From Salminus brasiliensis (lineage: Eukaryota > Chordata > Actinopteri > Characiformes > Bryconidae), in NCBI RefSeq assembly GCF_030463535.1, contig NC_132878.1:88408355-88472354 (forward strand): 64,000 bases of DNA. The letters run 5' to 3'. The notes below the pieces were generated by a model. That model was given only the letters and a program-made list of their open reading frames with translations. It was not told where the DNA came from and searched no databases. Below, in pieces: positions 28,401 through 38,800 of this stretch. How positions within the stretch are numbered: the first letter of the stretch is position 1; the number at the start of each line of letters is the position of its first letter. The position numbers were made by a program, and so were the translations under genes.

Positions 28401-31400
28401 TTCTTACACTGTCAGTGACAGTTCAGACCACAGTTAAACACAGCCAGCGTGTGTTCTTTACCTGAGAATGGAACGTCCCGGAGCAGTGTGGGCCCCAGGC
28501 CCCTCCAGAGAGCAAGCCAGCCTTCAGTTTGCACAGCTGAGCGAATTACAGCACTCAGCTCTTGGTAAGACTGCCGTTCTGACTGCAGCTTAGTGCGAAT
28601 CAGCTCTAAAGGACTGATCAAAGTAGCAGAGCCAACTACAACACACACAAACATACAGAAAAACACAACTATAAAATATCAGTATAATATATACATACCT
28701 ATTACTAGAGCGCCTGATTTTTAATAAAAAGGGGTAGCATTTTTTCTTGATGGGGTCAAAATCACAGTAACTCATTAATTTTGACAAAAGAAAAAAAAAG
28801 GTCAAAACAGCCAATGAGCTGATTTGCTTTCCAAACAATTAAAATGCATCAGCAGTGATGGCAGTTTCTAACACAGAGAACTTGTAGTGAGGAGAAGTAC
28901 ACTTAGATAATGTGTTCCAGTTTTTTTTTAGACACTAGAGGGCGCTCCTGAGTGAATCTAGAAACAATGAGCGAGTTTAAAATCAAATGGGTCCATGTGT
29001 AGCCACTCAAAAGCCTGCCCATTTGTCCCCTTCTGTACCACAGACATTGGCATGCCGCAAATGCCATGCAGTCAGTGATTCTTCAGCAAATGTAGGCTTT
29101 CCCAGTCTTGTTAGTATTTGGTATTTTTTCCTAATAATACATTTATGAAGTACTGAAGATACAAGCTGCCGTCTCAGCAACAGTAGTAAGAGCTTGTGTG
29201 TATATTTTGTGGAGCAGTGGAACTGTGTTTTCTGGTATATACTTTTGAGATTGGGGATGAGATGGGATCGTGATTATCCAACATCCTGACCTCACTAATG
29301 CTCTTGTTGCTGAATGCAGTCAAATTCTCCCAGCAAAGAAACGAAGGCCAAAAAAGCTAAAAGCTAATACTAAAATGACTGGGTGGAGAATGGCCAAGTG
29401 AAGCAACCACAATGAATTATGTGGAATTAAGTGGATAGTAGCTATGCGTACGTTTTATTCTAAGGCAAAATAACAGGGTGGTAGATAGGTAGGCTTGCAA
29501 AACAGCATTTTTCACCCCTACCACACTCACATACTATTTATTCATGAAACAGCAAAATACTTTATATATGTATTCTATGAGAGAGTACCCACTCCAAAGC
29601 ATTAACTGACAAAGGAGTATCGCTTTAGCTTGTTTAAATGCAGATCCAAGGCTAAATGGGTGGAGTAATGGTCACCTCTAGCGATCGCTCCAGCCAGTAG
29701 AGGCGCCTTGTCAGCCTGGTCACCCATCCTGAGCATGAGAGCGGCACGAAGCTGGTCATAACAGGTGAAGTACATCACTGTGGCTGGCACTGCCATGACT
29801 CTGCCAAGAGAAGACACTGAGAGTGACACAAATGCACTTATACACTGTGATGCATCAGTCTGGACGGGACCATTCAAATGCACAGAGTTGGGGAATACTA
29901 GAATTGATTACAACTGACTAATAGTTAGTATTCACATTTAGTATAGTATACATTTGTGTATACAACTAATTCACTTGCCATCACAACAATGACAAACTTA
30001 CTTCTGGTTACACAACACTGACATGCCTTGAGTACACTGAGAATTCATGACCAATGTAAACAATCTTTTTAATCTTGTAATCTCAATTTAATTGTGTTGC
30101 TTTATATTGAAATATTGTGTTTCTAGTTAGAACAGGTTTTTGAACTAGACATTGATTCTAACCTAAGATAGCCGCTCAGAACGTGCCAGATAGCACGCTA
30201 GCTTGCTAGGTATCATTTAATGAAACTGGATAGTACCTGTGTTGTAGCATGCAATTAACAGTATTGATAAAGCTTTAATTTCTTTTTTTAATTTCTCTAC
30301 TTTTCCCCACTTTCCTATTTATGTCTACCCATTTTATATTCTATTATTTATTTATCCAGTAATTGTCTTTTGGGTGTAACTGGGACCTTGAGATCACAAT
30401 TTCGTTCCACCCCATGTACCACATGTGATGTGAATGACAATAAAGTCTCCTTTACCCATGTCCTAAACCTAAGTTCTGTTGGCATAAAGTTATGCCACAT
30501 GTGTGGCTAATAAGAGGTCAGAAGAAGTGTTGTACAGACTAGTGAGATGTGGACATTAGTTCAAAAATGAGCTGGAGAAAGACTGAAAACAAGGAAAAAT
30601 GACCCTGAATTGACCCAAAAGTAGCCCTTCTTTTGCAAACATACTTTTCTGATCTAATTGTTTACATTTTCTAAATCAGTATATTTAAATTAAAATAACT
30701 AAATTAAATAGTGGTTTGTGACATGCAAGGTGAAAGAACCTGAAAGAACCTTAGAATCTATAAAGCACAACATCATCCAGATTAAACGTTGCCAGCTTCA
30801 CTATTGGTCATGCTTCTCCTGTCTGTGTATGTAAGGGATGTAGAGGACTAACAGTGTTGGGGGTAGGCCACTCCACAGTGACTTGATCCCTTCCACGCGC
30901 ACAATCTTAATGAAGGCATCCTGTATCACAAAAGTAAGACAAAGTACTTCAACAGCTTGTTAATTAAGACCATGAAATCAGAGTTTTATAGCAGCTGTAA
31001 TTAGAGATGCACCAATTACAAAATTCAATTTGTTTTTGAAAAACATTTGACTGATCGATTCCAGTTTTTGCACATTTTGATTTTTGTTCGTTCTAAGAAT
31101 TAGAAATGACAGCATACAGCAACATTTTTGTTTAACTACATATATGCATTTGAACATTTAGCTATTCTACATTAAGCACATATACTTAAAGCTTGAAAAA
31201 GACTATCCCTTTTATTTTATTTGAAGCATGTCCAACCACTCCGTCCAGTTAAAAAATGTCCAGCTGAAAAACTCTGCCCATCATGTGTCATTTTTAATGA
31301 GTCAACCAATAAAAACAGAGCGAAGCGATCACAGGACTGACCTCATATTTGTGATTAAAAATGCTAAACCAGCCAGTGGTGCTAACGTTCACATGAACTG

Positions 31401-32061
31401 TGTAGGAGAAAATGAACCTGCCTGATGTTTTCCCCTGTGCTGGCCTGTCTGTCCATGCAGAGATGTGATGTGATGTTGAACATAAATGTTCTGCATTGCA
31501 AAACTTGTCACAGGTGGATTCTTCAGCACATCAGACTGATGTGCTCCACCGTCAGAATATAGATCAGCTTTATAAATGCATTATTTCCAAAGAGATGCGT
31601 GATACAGTCTGACCAGTGTTTTTTGGTGTGTGTGGCTGTGTGTTGTGCCACTGGCACCCTTGTGCGGTACATGAGTGTAAAGTGATCAGTACAGAATCAG
31701 TTATATGAGACTGATCAGCTGGCCGATTATAGCCGTTCGTGCTGAAAACCGGCCGATTCTGGTCACTGGCCAATGGATCGGTGCATCTCTAGTTGTGACT
31801 GCAAAAATATTCTCACATTGCTAGCAGTTCACTCTATGATAAGGAAAGACTTCTTTTCACTCACCATTGTGCCGTTGAAATGGCCCCGAGGTTTGTACCA
31901 TGCCTTGCTGTTCCCATTTTCACACACGCATATGTGATCCATCAGGCCATTGCAATACACAAAACATTTCCCTGTGTGGCAGATGTACAACGTGAGGAAA
32001 TTACACACACACACACATCTATCTATATCTATATATCTATATCTATCTATCTATCTATATA

Positions 32062-32095
<34 letters not shown>

Positions 32096-33094
32096 CATAT
32101 ACACATGTGTGTATATATACACATGTATATGTGTATGTGATTGGTGAAATGGTTTATCATGGAGAAAAATGTACAGATCTAATTTCTTCACAGTAATGGT
32201 GATAGGAACGAGGGGTCACAATGTCCACAATGCAAACACAGATATCTTTTAATTTACTACCCAAATCCACTAGTGAACCTACATGTGTCCTCTGACAGTG
32301 GTTGAATCAAAATAAAGCCAGAGAAGCATGTTTTCATTTTCTTTAGGTACTAGTTGCCTTTTCTGATGAATTCTCCTTTAAATGATGAAACCCTTCAGAC
32401 CAAAAAAGACATTTAAGCTAAAAATACAAACATATTTTTACCTTTAGGGAAAGGACTTATCTGCGCCTGGAGTCTGATTTTAATGACATCTAGAGGAGTT
32501 ACTGTAAAGAGAGAGAAAAGAGACATCATGCTCTCAGTGCATGTAGTACACATTTAAACAAGGATTGTGAATTTGAATAAACAGTGGCCAGCGGCAAGCG
32601 GCCTTCTCTCCACAATGTCTACGATTTATGCAGTCACATGGTCCTGTTTTATTTTACTTTAGACTGTAATGACACAACAGGGAACATTTATAGGAGCACT
32701 GGACAATGGATTTGATCTCTGGATATCAGTGAAAAACACCCACTCCCAAGACCTACAATGTCTTGTTATAGACTCCATTTACCACATATGTACAGAAAAA
32801 AAAATCACTGTTCTGCAGTCAAATCCTCAGGAACCCCCTAGCAGTTTAAATGTTCCACTATACCGGATCCCAGTACACCTGACTCAAGCACTCAACAACT
32901 AAATCCCTGGGAGTTCTGTGCTGGGAGCTGGAACACAGCAGAAATGTGTAGATTTATTCACTGTCTGATTTATTACAAATCACCCTTTGATACTTACCAA
33001 ATAATGATGTAAGTATAGCCCCAGAACAAGAGGAGATCATCTGCTGAAGCGGCGTTATACTGTCCGCAGCCGCCTGAGAACTTTGAGACGTCAT
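25276..33094 (-). CDS. slc25a40: Mitochondrial carrier SLC25A40 (glutathione transporter family), complete
   Basis: Ten coding exons, in transcript order: 33094-32998, 32501-32442, 31971-31865, 30920-30853, 29800-29676, 28635-28462, 27889-27783, 27373-27292, 25947-25867, 25412-25276 (TGA). They sum to 1038 bases, 345 residues, close to human length (338). SLC25A39/40 carry glutathione across the mitochondrial inner membrane. The three carrier signatures are present: PLDVIK (about 35-40), PLELIR (161-166) and PFDVVK (254-259). The loop at 54-69 holds four cysteines (55, 59, 67, 69) in [16 protein letters not shown]. This loop lies where SLC25A39 has its regulatory cysteines. Exon 2 of the gene starts at acceptor AAAAG before 33104; a noncoding first exon ends at 34544. 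The gene is head-to-head with dbf4 and convergent with rundc3b. SLC25A39 is the alternative, but the CFVY/GLMDH block and synteny favour SLC25A40. Confidence 0.93.
25867..25947 (-). CDS. slc25a40: slc25a40 exon 9 (coding)
   Basis: It encodes about residues 274-300, including [18 protein letters not shown]. The acceptor TTTCTATAG leaves two leading bases, which fixes the donor of the previous exon as GTAGGT rather than the GTTTTA four bases downstream. Confidence 0.88.
25990..26820 (-). mobile_element. Tc1/mariner transposase remnant in a slc25a40 intron
   Basis: A - strand frame at 26108-26329 contains [20 protein letters not shown], matching the Tc1 block VKHGGGSIMLWGCF. The end near 26790 (TGCACAAAATTTTGCATGCC) is a typical Tc1 terminal sequence. 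The reading frame is broken elsewhere. Confidence 0.75.
27292..27373 (-). CDS. slc25a40: slc25a40 exon 8 (third carrier signature)
   Basis: It encodes [20 protein letters not shown] then GELQAKN (247-273). The acceptor CTACTCAG follows a GT repeat (CA at 27404-27427 on +). Donor chosen by phase: AATC|GTAGGT. Confidence 0.9.
27404..27427. repeat. (CA)n microsatellite next to a splice acceptor
   Basis: Twelve CA repeats lie 31 bp upstream (in transcript sense a GU tract) of the exon 8 acceptor of slc25a40. Confidence 0.95.
27783..27889 (-). CDS. slc25a40: slc25a40 exon 7 (coding)
   Basis: It encodes residues 212-246: [16 protein letters not shown] through FIAGAVSGS. The acceptor is GTCTTCAG and the donor GTGAGT. 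Confidence 0.93.
28462..28635 (-). CDS. slc25a40: slc25a40 exon 6 (second carrier signature)
   Basis: It encodes residues 153-210, including [18 protein letters not shown] and [16 protein letters not shown]. The acceptor GTTGTAG follows a GT-rich tract. Confidence 0.94.
29190..29335 (-). mobile_element. MITE family A fragment, reverse orientation
   Basis: GGAGCAGTGGAACTGTGTTT, GGGGATGAGATGGG and CATCCTGACCTCACTAATGC are the complement of the family A interior seen at 9660-9800 and 45480-45640. Confidence 0.65.
29676..29800 (-). CDS. slc25a40: slc25a40 exon 5 (coding)
   Basis: It encodes residues 112-152: [20 protein letters not shown] to LLAGAIAR. The acceptor is TCTTGGCAG and the donor GTGACC. 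Confidence 0.94.
29900..30290. other. Intronic stretch, nothing recognised
   Basis: AT-rich intron sequence with no supported feature. Confidence 0.4.
30291..30470 (+). mobile_element. LINE 3'-end fragment
   Basis: CTTGAGATCACAATTTCGTT and GTGAATGACAATAAAGTCTC form the usual 3' end of a fish L2-like retrotransposon. No coding part remains. Confidence 0.55.
30853..30920 (-). CDS. slc25a40: slc25a40 exon 4 (coding)
   Basis: It encodes [20 protein letters not shown] then PT (89-110). The donor is the less common GTTAGT after ACACT; the split codon CT|A gives leucine 111. Confidence 0.92.
31002..31791. mobile_element. hAT-like nonautonomous element
   Basis: Perfect 12-bp terminal inverted repeats TAGAGATGCACC and GGTGCATCTCTA bound 790 bp. 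The flanking 8-mers GCTGTAAT and GTTGTGAC differ only by transitions, so they may be a decayed target duplication. No transposase frame is left. Confidence 0.75.
31865..31971 (-). CDS. slc25a40: slc25a40 exon 3 (cysteine loop)
   Basis: It encodes residues 54-88: [35 protein letters not shown]. The acceptor CCACACAG and donor GTGAGT are canonical. Confidence 0.94.
32003..32140. repeat. Compound (CA)/(TCTA)/(TA) microsatellite
   Basis: CA repeats run into TATC and TA repeats and then ACATGTGTGTATAT. It lies just upstream, in transcript sense, of slc25a40 exon 3. Confidence 0.95.
32442..32501 (-). CDS. slc25a40: slc25a40 exon 2 (first carrier signature)
   Basis: It encodes [20 protein letters not shown] (33-52) and the first base of glycine 53. 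Acceptor TCTTTACAG, donor GTAAAA. Confidence 0.94.
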
Positions 33095-33104
33095 TTTAAC
33101 AAAC
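32998..33104 (-). CDS. slc25a40: slc25a40 exon with start codon
   Basis: The ATG is at 33094-33092 and the first residues are [20 protein letters not shown] then [13 protein letters not shown] likely acceptor (TTTTAAAAG) puts the exon start at 33104, leaving ten 5' UTR bases. ITPLQQM...GAILTS matches the family N-terminus, so this ATG is preferred. Confidence 0.9.
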
Positions 33105-33439
33105 CTTTTAAAAAAAGAGAAAAAAATCAACAGCTATTTATATTTGGTTTTGGGTAGTTATTTGTATACATGTGTGATGGATTTGTGCATAGGCTATATT
33201 AAATAGTGATGCGTTTGCTTCTACTCAAGTACTGTACACTTATCTAGTCCTTCCTACGGTCTATTATGTATCTATTCATAGACTACAGTATATTTATATG
33301 TATATGTTAGCTTTGTACAATATCTACTACTTGTACTGTATTATTCTTTAGTAAACTAATAACAGTAAATGTCTAAATTCAGAAGATCTATTTTGGAATC
33401 CTGTGATCTACTTCCTTGACACTAGCTTGCTCAAAAGAG

Positions 33440-33530
33440 GCTCGGACCCGGGTCTGTGTAAAGCTGCTTTGTGTCAACATTTGTTGTAAAAAGCCTACAT
33501 AAATAAAACTTAATTGGATTGGATTGAATA
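33440..33530. mobile_element. Tail fragment of an interspersed element
   Basis: AAGCTGCTTTGTGTCAACAT and AAAACTTAATTGGATTGGAT form the end common to many fish DNA and SINE elements. Confidence 0.4.
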
Positions 33531-33789
33531 GAAATTCGTGCTGTGGTGCTCCAATCATGTCTTATAAGCTTCTGAAGTCAGCTAATAGTCTTTCTATTCT
33601 TGTTTGGTGGATTTTCCCAGTCCTCCTTGCAAACTGCATCTAGTTCTATGAGATCTTAGGGCTGTCTTGCTGCATTTCTATGATGAGGTCTATCCACAGC
33701 TTTTATTTTATCCTATTTATGCAGGTGTCATTTATTTTACAAATCCACTACTGTCCATTATGTATATATTAACAGATTACTGTCTAAAA

Positions 33790-33836
33790 AAATCATTTTG
33801 TGAATTTCCCCACTGCGGGACTAATAAAGGACTATA

Positions 33837-33867
<31 letters not shown>

Positions 33868-33899
33868 TATCTTATCTTATCTTATCTTATCTTATCTTG
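33790..33899 (+). mobile_element. LINE 3' terminus with (TCTTA)n tail
   Basis: GGGACTAATAAAGGACTATA leads into about twelve CTTAT/TCTTA pentamers. The same terminus lies in reverse at 9094-9135. Confidence 0.65.
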
Positions 33900-33926
33900 T
33901 TTTTTATGTATATGCCTTATACAATA

Positions 33927-34230
33927 GGCAGTGGTGGCTCAGCGGTTAGAGCGCCGGGATATTGATAACAGGGTTGTGGGTTCGATTCCCGGGCTCGGCA
34001 AACTGCCACTGTTGGGCCCTTGAGCAAGGCCCTTTACCCTCTCTGCTCCCCGGGCGCTGGAGTTGGCTGCCCGCCGCTCTGGGGGTGTGTGTGTGTACTC
34101 ACTGCCCCTAACACATGTGTGTGTGAGTGTGTGTTCACTACCAGATGGGTTAAATGTAGAGGACACATTTTGCTGTACAGTGTACAGTGACAAATACGAG
34201 CACCTTTACCTTTTTTTTTTTTTTACCTTT
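33927..34230 (+). mobile_element. tRNA-derived SINE, young copy
   Basis: It is near-identical to 5171-5481: A-box TGGCTCAGCGG, B-box GGTTCGATTCC, body GCTCGGCAAACTGCCACTG, tail ACCTTT and T-run. It inserted 27 bp after the LINE tail, in the first intron of slc25a40. Confidence 0.85.
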
Positions 34231-34397
34231 TAATCTATTACTTGTAGTATTCTGCTTTTACTAGAAAGTGCTTGTAGGAATCCTGTTGACCTGAACCTGA
34301 CCTGATTTTTCACTCCAACACATTTTGGTTTTAGGCAGATTTCTCTTCTGCTTAGGTTGATCCAGTGAACTAGGGCTCTGTCTAACTTTCACTACAG

Positions 34398-34417
34398 TAA
34401 AGGGGGGGGGGGGGGGG
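34398..34417. repeat. G homopolymer
   Basis: A run of about 17 G in slc25a40 intron 1. Confidence 0.9.
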
Positions 34418-34543
34418 CAGGAGTACAGTCAATGACAAGTCAATGGAAATCAATTAAAAGCCATGGGCTCTAGGAAAAGTCATCTCTAAAAGTTGCTTGG
34501 CACAAACAATAAAGGGGTCTGGAATAAACAGTAAGTCTCTTAC

Positions 34544-34640
34544 CTTGGTAGAGTCTATTTCTCTGGTAAAAGCCGCGTAAATGACTTTATTTCGTAACAT
34601 TAGCGAAGCTGCAGTCACACTTACAGCACTAATGCAGCTC
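34544..34640 (-). other. slc25a40: slc25a40 noncoding first exon (3' boundary firm, start unknown)
   Basis: On the - strand CTACCAAG|GTAAGAGAC is a strong donor at 34543. It would splice to 33104. The transcription start upstream is not visible from sequence. Confidence 0.55.
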
Positions 34641-35640
34641 TGAGTCGCTTTAAATCCACTTCAAAATGATGTCAGCAGAAAACACCACCAAGACAGACTC
34701 GGTTGGACTGGGAAAAGCAGACCGTCATACCACTGCAGTCGTTCTAATAAAAAATATCCTTCATTTTTGTCGTCCTGCAAGTTCACGTTGTTGAGGTATA
34801 AACCGCACATGACACTTGTGCGCAATTCCCTTATTTCCCCGTCAACAGATTCGTTGCATGTGTTGATGTGGGGGAGTTAAATGACGCAATGTGTGCGTAA
34901 TATATCGGAGGTTTTAGACAGATAAATAGATTGTTCACTTCATTAATCTACGGGGGGGGTTAATTGTCTTAAGCTGCTAAAAACCTTCAAATACAAAAGA
35001 CAACCACAACAACAACAAGTGCTGGACACAGCACCTTACACAAATCTAATATTTTAGAATCAACTTTAAAATTTAACCATGGGGTATCTATATTATCTCT
35101 CTATATAACAAATATGCATATTATCGTGCGCGCTTTATTAATTCATTGTTTAATAAACAGAATTGTGCTGTCGAAAGTCGACTCGTGAAAGCGAAGGGTG
35201 ACATTTGAATGTGGGGCGTCTGACGTCACGCTGGTGTGATCCTGGCGAGCGGGAAAATAGAAACCTGCGTGTTTGTGTCGCTTTTAAACAGCTAGAAAAT
35301 AAACACACCGCTGTCCGGAGCGGCTGGAAAATATGGGCAGAGTGTAGACGTGTAGGCGAGGGTGGAATAGGTCTGAGAAATTCGCGAGAAATGTGCACAG
35401 AGCCGTCGTTTGTTAGCTTAGCCCGGCTAGCTTTGTTGCGCCTGTTTGAATTTGCAGCCTAACGTCTGTCCGGTGCGTTTTAAACCCGGGGCGGAAATCG
35501 GCCTGGCGAGGAACCTCTCCGGCTGACAGCGTAACACTCACCTGAAGATCACTTTTAAAGACTTTCCTTGTAACCGAGACACTTATATGTACGAGGGGGA
35601 GAGTATACAGGAGTAAAGTGAGCTGTGTTTGTCGATGTCA
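34641..35640. promoter_or_regulatory. Divergent slc25a40/dbf4 promoter region
   Basis: The two genes are head-to-head with start codons 2.7 kb apart and first exons about 1 kb apart. A full palindromic CRE TGACGTCA is at 35221-35228. An exact E2F site GCGGGAAA is at 35249-35256. CpG is raised from 35150 to 35560. DBF4 is a G1/S gene, so the E2F site fits; binding itself is inferred. Confidence 0.6.
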
Positions 35641-35763
35641 GTAAGTTAGTTAGCTAGCTATGCTAACGTTAGCGGATGGTAGCTAGCTATTTAACTCTTC
35701 CCGTTGTGGGACTCTCCTCTCCTCTCCTCTCCTCTCCTCTCCTCTCCTCTCTGGCTCTGGAAG
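35641..35763 (+). other. Candidate 5' UTR mini-intron of dbf4
   Basis: TCA|GTAAGT is a near-ideal donor at 35641. A branch-like TTTAAC lies at about 35689-35694, followed by a (TCCTC)n pyrimidine tract at 35711-35751 and AG at 35762-35763. The ATG follows at 35784. This is a prediction without transcript support. Confidence 0.35.
35711..35751. repeat. (TCCTC)n pentanucleotide microsatellite
   Basis: About eight uninterrupted copies lie 33 bp upstream of the dbf4 start codon. Confidence 0.95.
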
Positions 35764-35783
35764 AAGGAGCTGACTAAACTGTA

Positions 35784-35829
35784 ATGAAACAACAGAGTTT
35801 TTCAAGGTCTACCAAATCAAAAATCCAAG
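35784..35829 (+). CDS. dbf4: dbf4 exon 1 (start codon)
   Basis: ATG at 35784; encodes MKQQSFSRSTKSKIQ. Donor GTAAGA. The N-terminus is short and basic compared with human. Confidence 0.85.
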
Positions 35830-38800
35830 GTAAGACTATCTATCTTCAAACGTTGCTGGTTTGTCTCTTGTATTTTTATTCTAGATGTTTTGAGTGGTGA
35901 ACAGCCACTACTGTGAATTAGCCTCATGTTTTTCATTGCCTACATCTGGAATATTGTGCAGTTAATCAATTACATTAGCTATAGCTATATTTACACAAAG
36001 GCAGTACCAGTTTAAATCATCAAGATGTGTCTTAATCCAGCCTGTAAAGAAAATGGATATCACTCATAACAGCAGTGGACATGTCAGTCCTCTTAGGGCC
36101 AGGTGTTAAAAGGTCTAGTTTACATTCATTCATTATTGCCTTAAAAATTAATCCTAGGGTTATTTTGTGGATGCTACAACAGACTGTAGTAGTTTTATTA
36201 TTATTATTTCTTAAATATCTAGTCTTAGCTTTTTGATGTAGTGTAAATCTGGCTCTGCTTCACATTGTATTAAAATGTCACGATTAGTGGACTAATAGAA
36301 ATGCCCCAAAAGTTTACATTGTTTTGTCTTTGGAAATGTATTTTTTTTTCTCTTGTAAAGTTGCTGTTTTGGAGATATTAGGTTTTTGCAGGACAGCACT
36401 GATTTGTATTATTTACATGTTGCTAATCCACTGGGAGACTTGAACTCTGTAATTGATGTTATAGCACAATCCATATTCTCTCACACATTTCTGATTGACT
36501 TGTAAAACTGTCCCACAAATTTCGCAAAGTGGAACAATCAAAGACTTATAAAAGAGTTATAGAGTTTATCTGCACCCTGATTTAAAACTTTAATTGTACA
36601 TGCAAATAAACGTAAACGCATCCTGATTTAATAACTAGCAGGATTGTTTTATTTAAAAGAAATGTTTGCTTGTAACAGTAATGTTGTCTAAACACTGTTG
36701 CTGACCTTTGGGTGGACTCTCCATGGGGTTCTTCCTGTTTGAAGAATGCTCCAACCTAATCAAAGATTGACATTTGTGAAGTCATGTGGTTTTGATCACT
36801 TCCAATCACAGCTTGTGCTCACCCATTGTTTTATTGACTTTCATTTATTTGAAGACTTACACCAAATAAAGCTTAGGTGTCCCACATTAGAGCAAATTTA
36901 CCCTATTACTTTACAGTGTTGAGTGGGTAGAATAAATTCATTCTGTTGACTAAAGATAGTGTTTTAAAGATAGTGTGAAGTGGTACCTGGTACAGTTTAT
37001 TATTTTAGTGTATTAAAAAAGTGAAGATTAATACAGACATGCTTAAGTTCCTAAGCAGATAGATGCTGCATGAAGTGAGTGGTTTTGTTTTGTTTTTTAA
37101 GAAATATCTAAGGGATTTGTTTTTCTTTTCCTTTAACAGACCCAAAACTGGACAACGACGGGCGTAAGAGACTATCATCTAAAAGTAAACAACCGCCATC
37201 ATGTGAAGCTTTTCATAGGAAGCCCTTGACTGGGCGAATATTTTATTTGGATCTGCCGTGTAATAAACGGAGCCAGTCTTTGGAAAGCGATATCAAGAGC
37301 CTTGGAGGAGTAAGTCACATTTTGCAGTTTGATCCACACACAATGTGTGTGATTTGTATTTTCTTGTTACATTTGTTTAATTTGTTTACTTTTTTCCCCA
37401 AACGGTTAGCTTCTGTCTCTCTGTACATTTTGAAATGCTGTACAGGCCAGATATTAAAGCAGCGCAGCACATTTAAAACAATGCATTAGGGCTGGTATTG
37501 GTATGTGTGAAATGACTCTGTTCATTCAGGAATCCTTATTTCATCAATACTTGCCCCTATTCTGTTATTTTAAAGGAGACTGATTGGCCTTTCTAAGTAT
37601 AGCTGATTGAATAGTGCTTAATGTGCAAGGACATTGTTTAGCTCCATTCAGATCTTTTAAACCTCTATGATAGTTGAGAATGGCAACAGGCATTTTTGCA
37701 GGTTAATAGAGTCTGTTTAAAACGGCAGTGCTTTCTTTTGTCCTTGGAATATATGTATATTCTTTTATTTAATCCATGCTTTTTATAATGTATTTCAATT
37801 GTTCCTTTTTAGACAGTAGAAAAGTTCTTCAGTAAAGAAATCCGGTATTTGGTGTCCAGTAAGCCTGAAGCTCGCCATGTGCAGCGGCTAATACAGGACT
37901 CCCCGGTGCCCAGCCCAGACTCTGGGCTCAGCTCCCCCCATCCGGCCAGCAGAAGGGACAGTCATGGACACAGAGGCAGCTCACAAGGACCTGCTGACAC
38001 TGTGAGAGCTCCTCTGTAATTTAATAATTCAAGTCTGAATAGAATAAAATATATGTACTATGTAATATTCATGTTTTTATCATGTGTACTTTTTAAAGGA
38101 ATTTAGTTTTGCATTAATCTCATGTTTAAAAGAACTTGCCTTAACTTCACCACTGCTGTTTGGTATTTCACAGGTGGTTGTGAGCAGAGGAAAGTCATTA
38201 GTGGAGAAGGTCGTTAAAGAACAAGTGAGTGATTTTGCGTTTTTGTAGCTAATGCAGATTGCCGTGTTGGAGACTGTATTGGTATTATCGTTTACTGTTT
38301 GGATGTGTTAATTAGTGTACTAGCTACTGGAGTAAATTTAATGGATTCTTTTTTTTTTTTGTCTTAGGAACGTTTTCAGATGAACAGAATCCTGGCCAAT
38401 GCACTTGAATGGGGTGTGAAAATCATCTACATTGATGGTATTCATGCTTTATCCTTGTCTTTGTTTTATTGCTATTGTTTTAAAATTGCAGAACATTAGA
38501 GAATAGATTAATTAAACCAAATCTTGTGGTCCATGTATATTATTAAGTTAAATTGTATTGATCATTTTCATGGTTGACTTGTGTTTCTTCTGTTTGAAAA
38601 CAGACATAATTTCATACATTGATAAGAAAAAAACACAGCTCCCCAAAGTCAGTACAGTGGCTCACACAGTGAAGGCAGCGGTAAGTTGTTGTTTTTTTTC
38701 CCTTTGCTTTCTGATTAGCTTCTGAAAAATTAAATAAAATAGTTAATGCTTGGGTATTGACTGTCATTTTTATGTATGCCTTTAGGCCCAACCAGATCCT

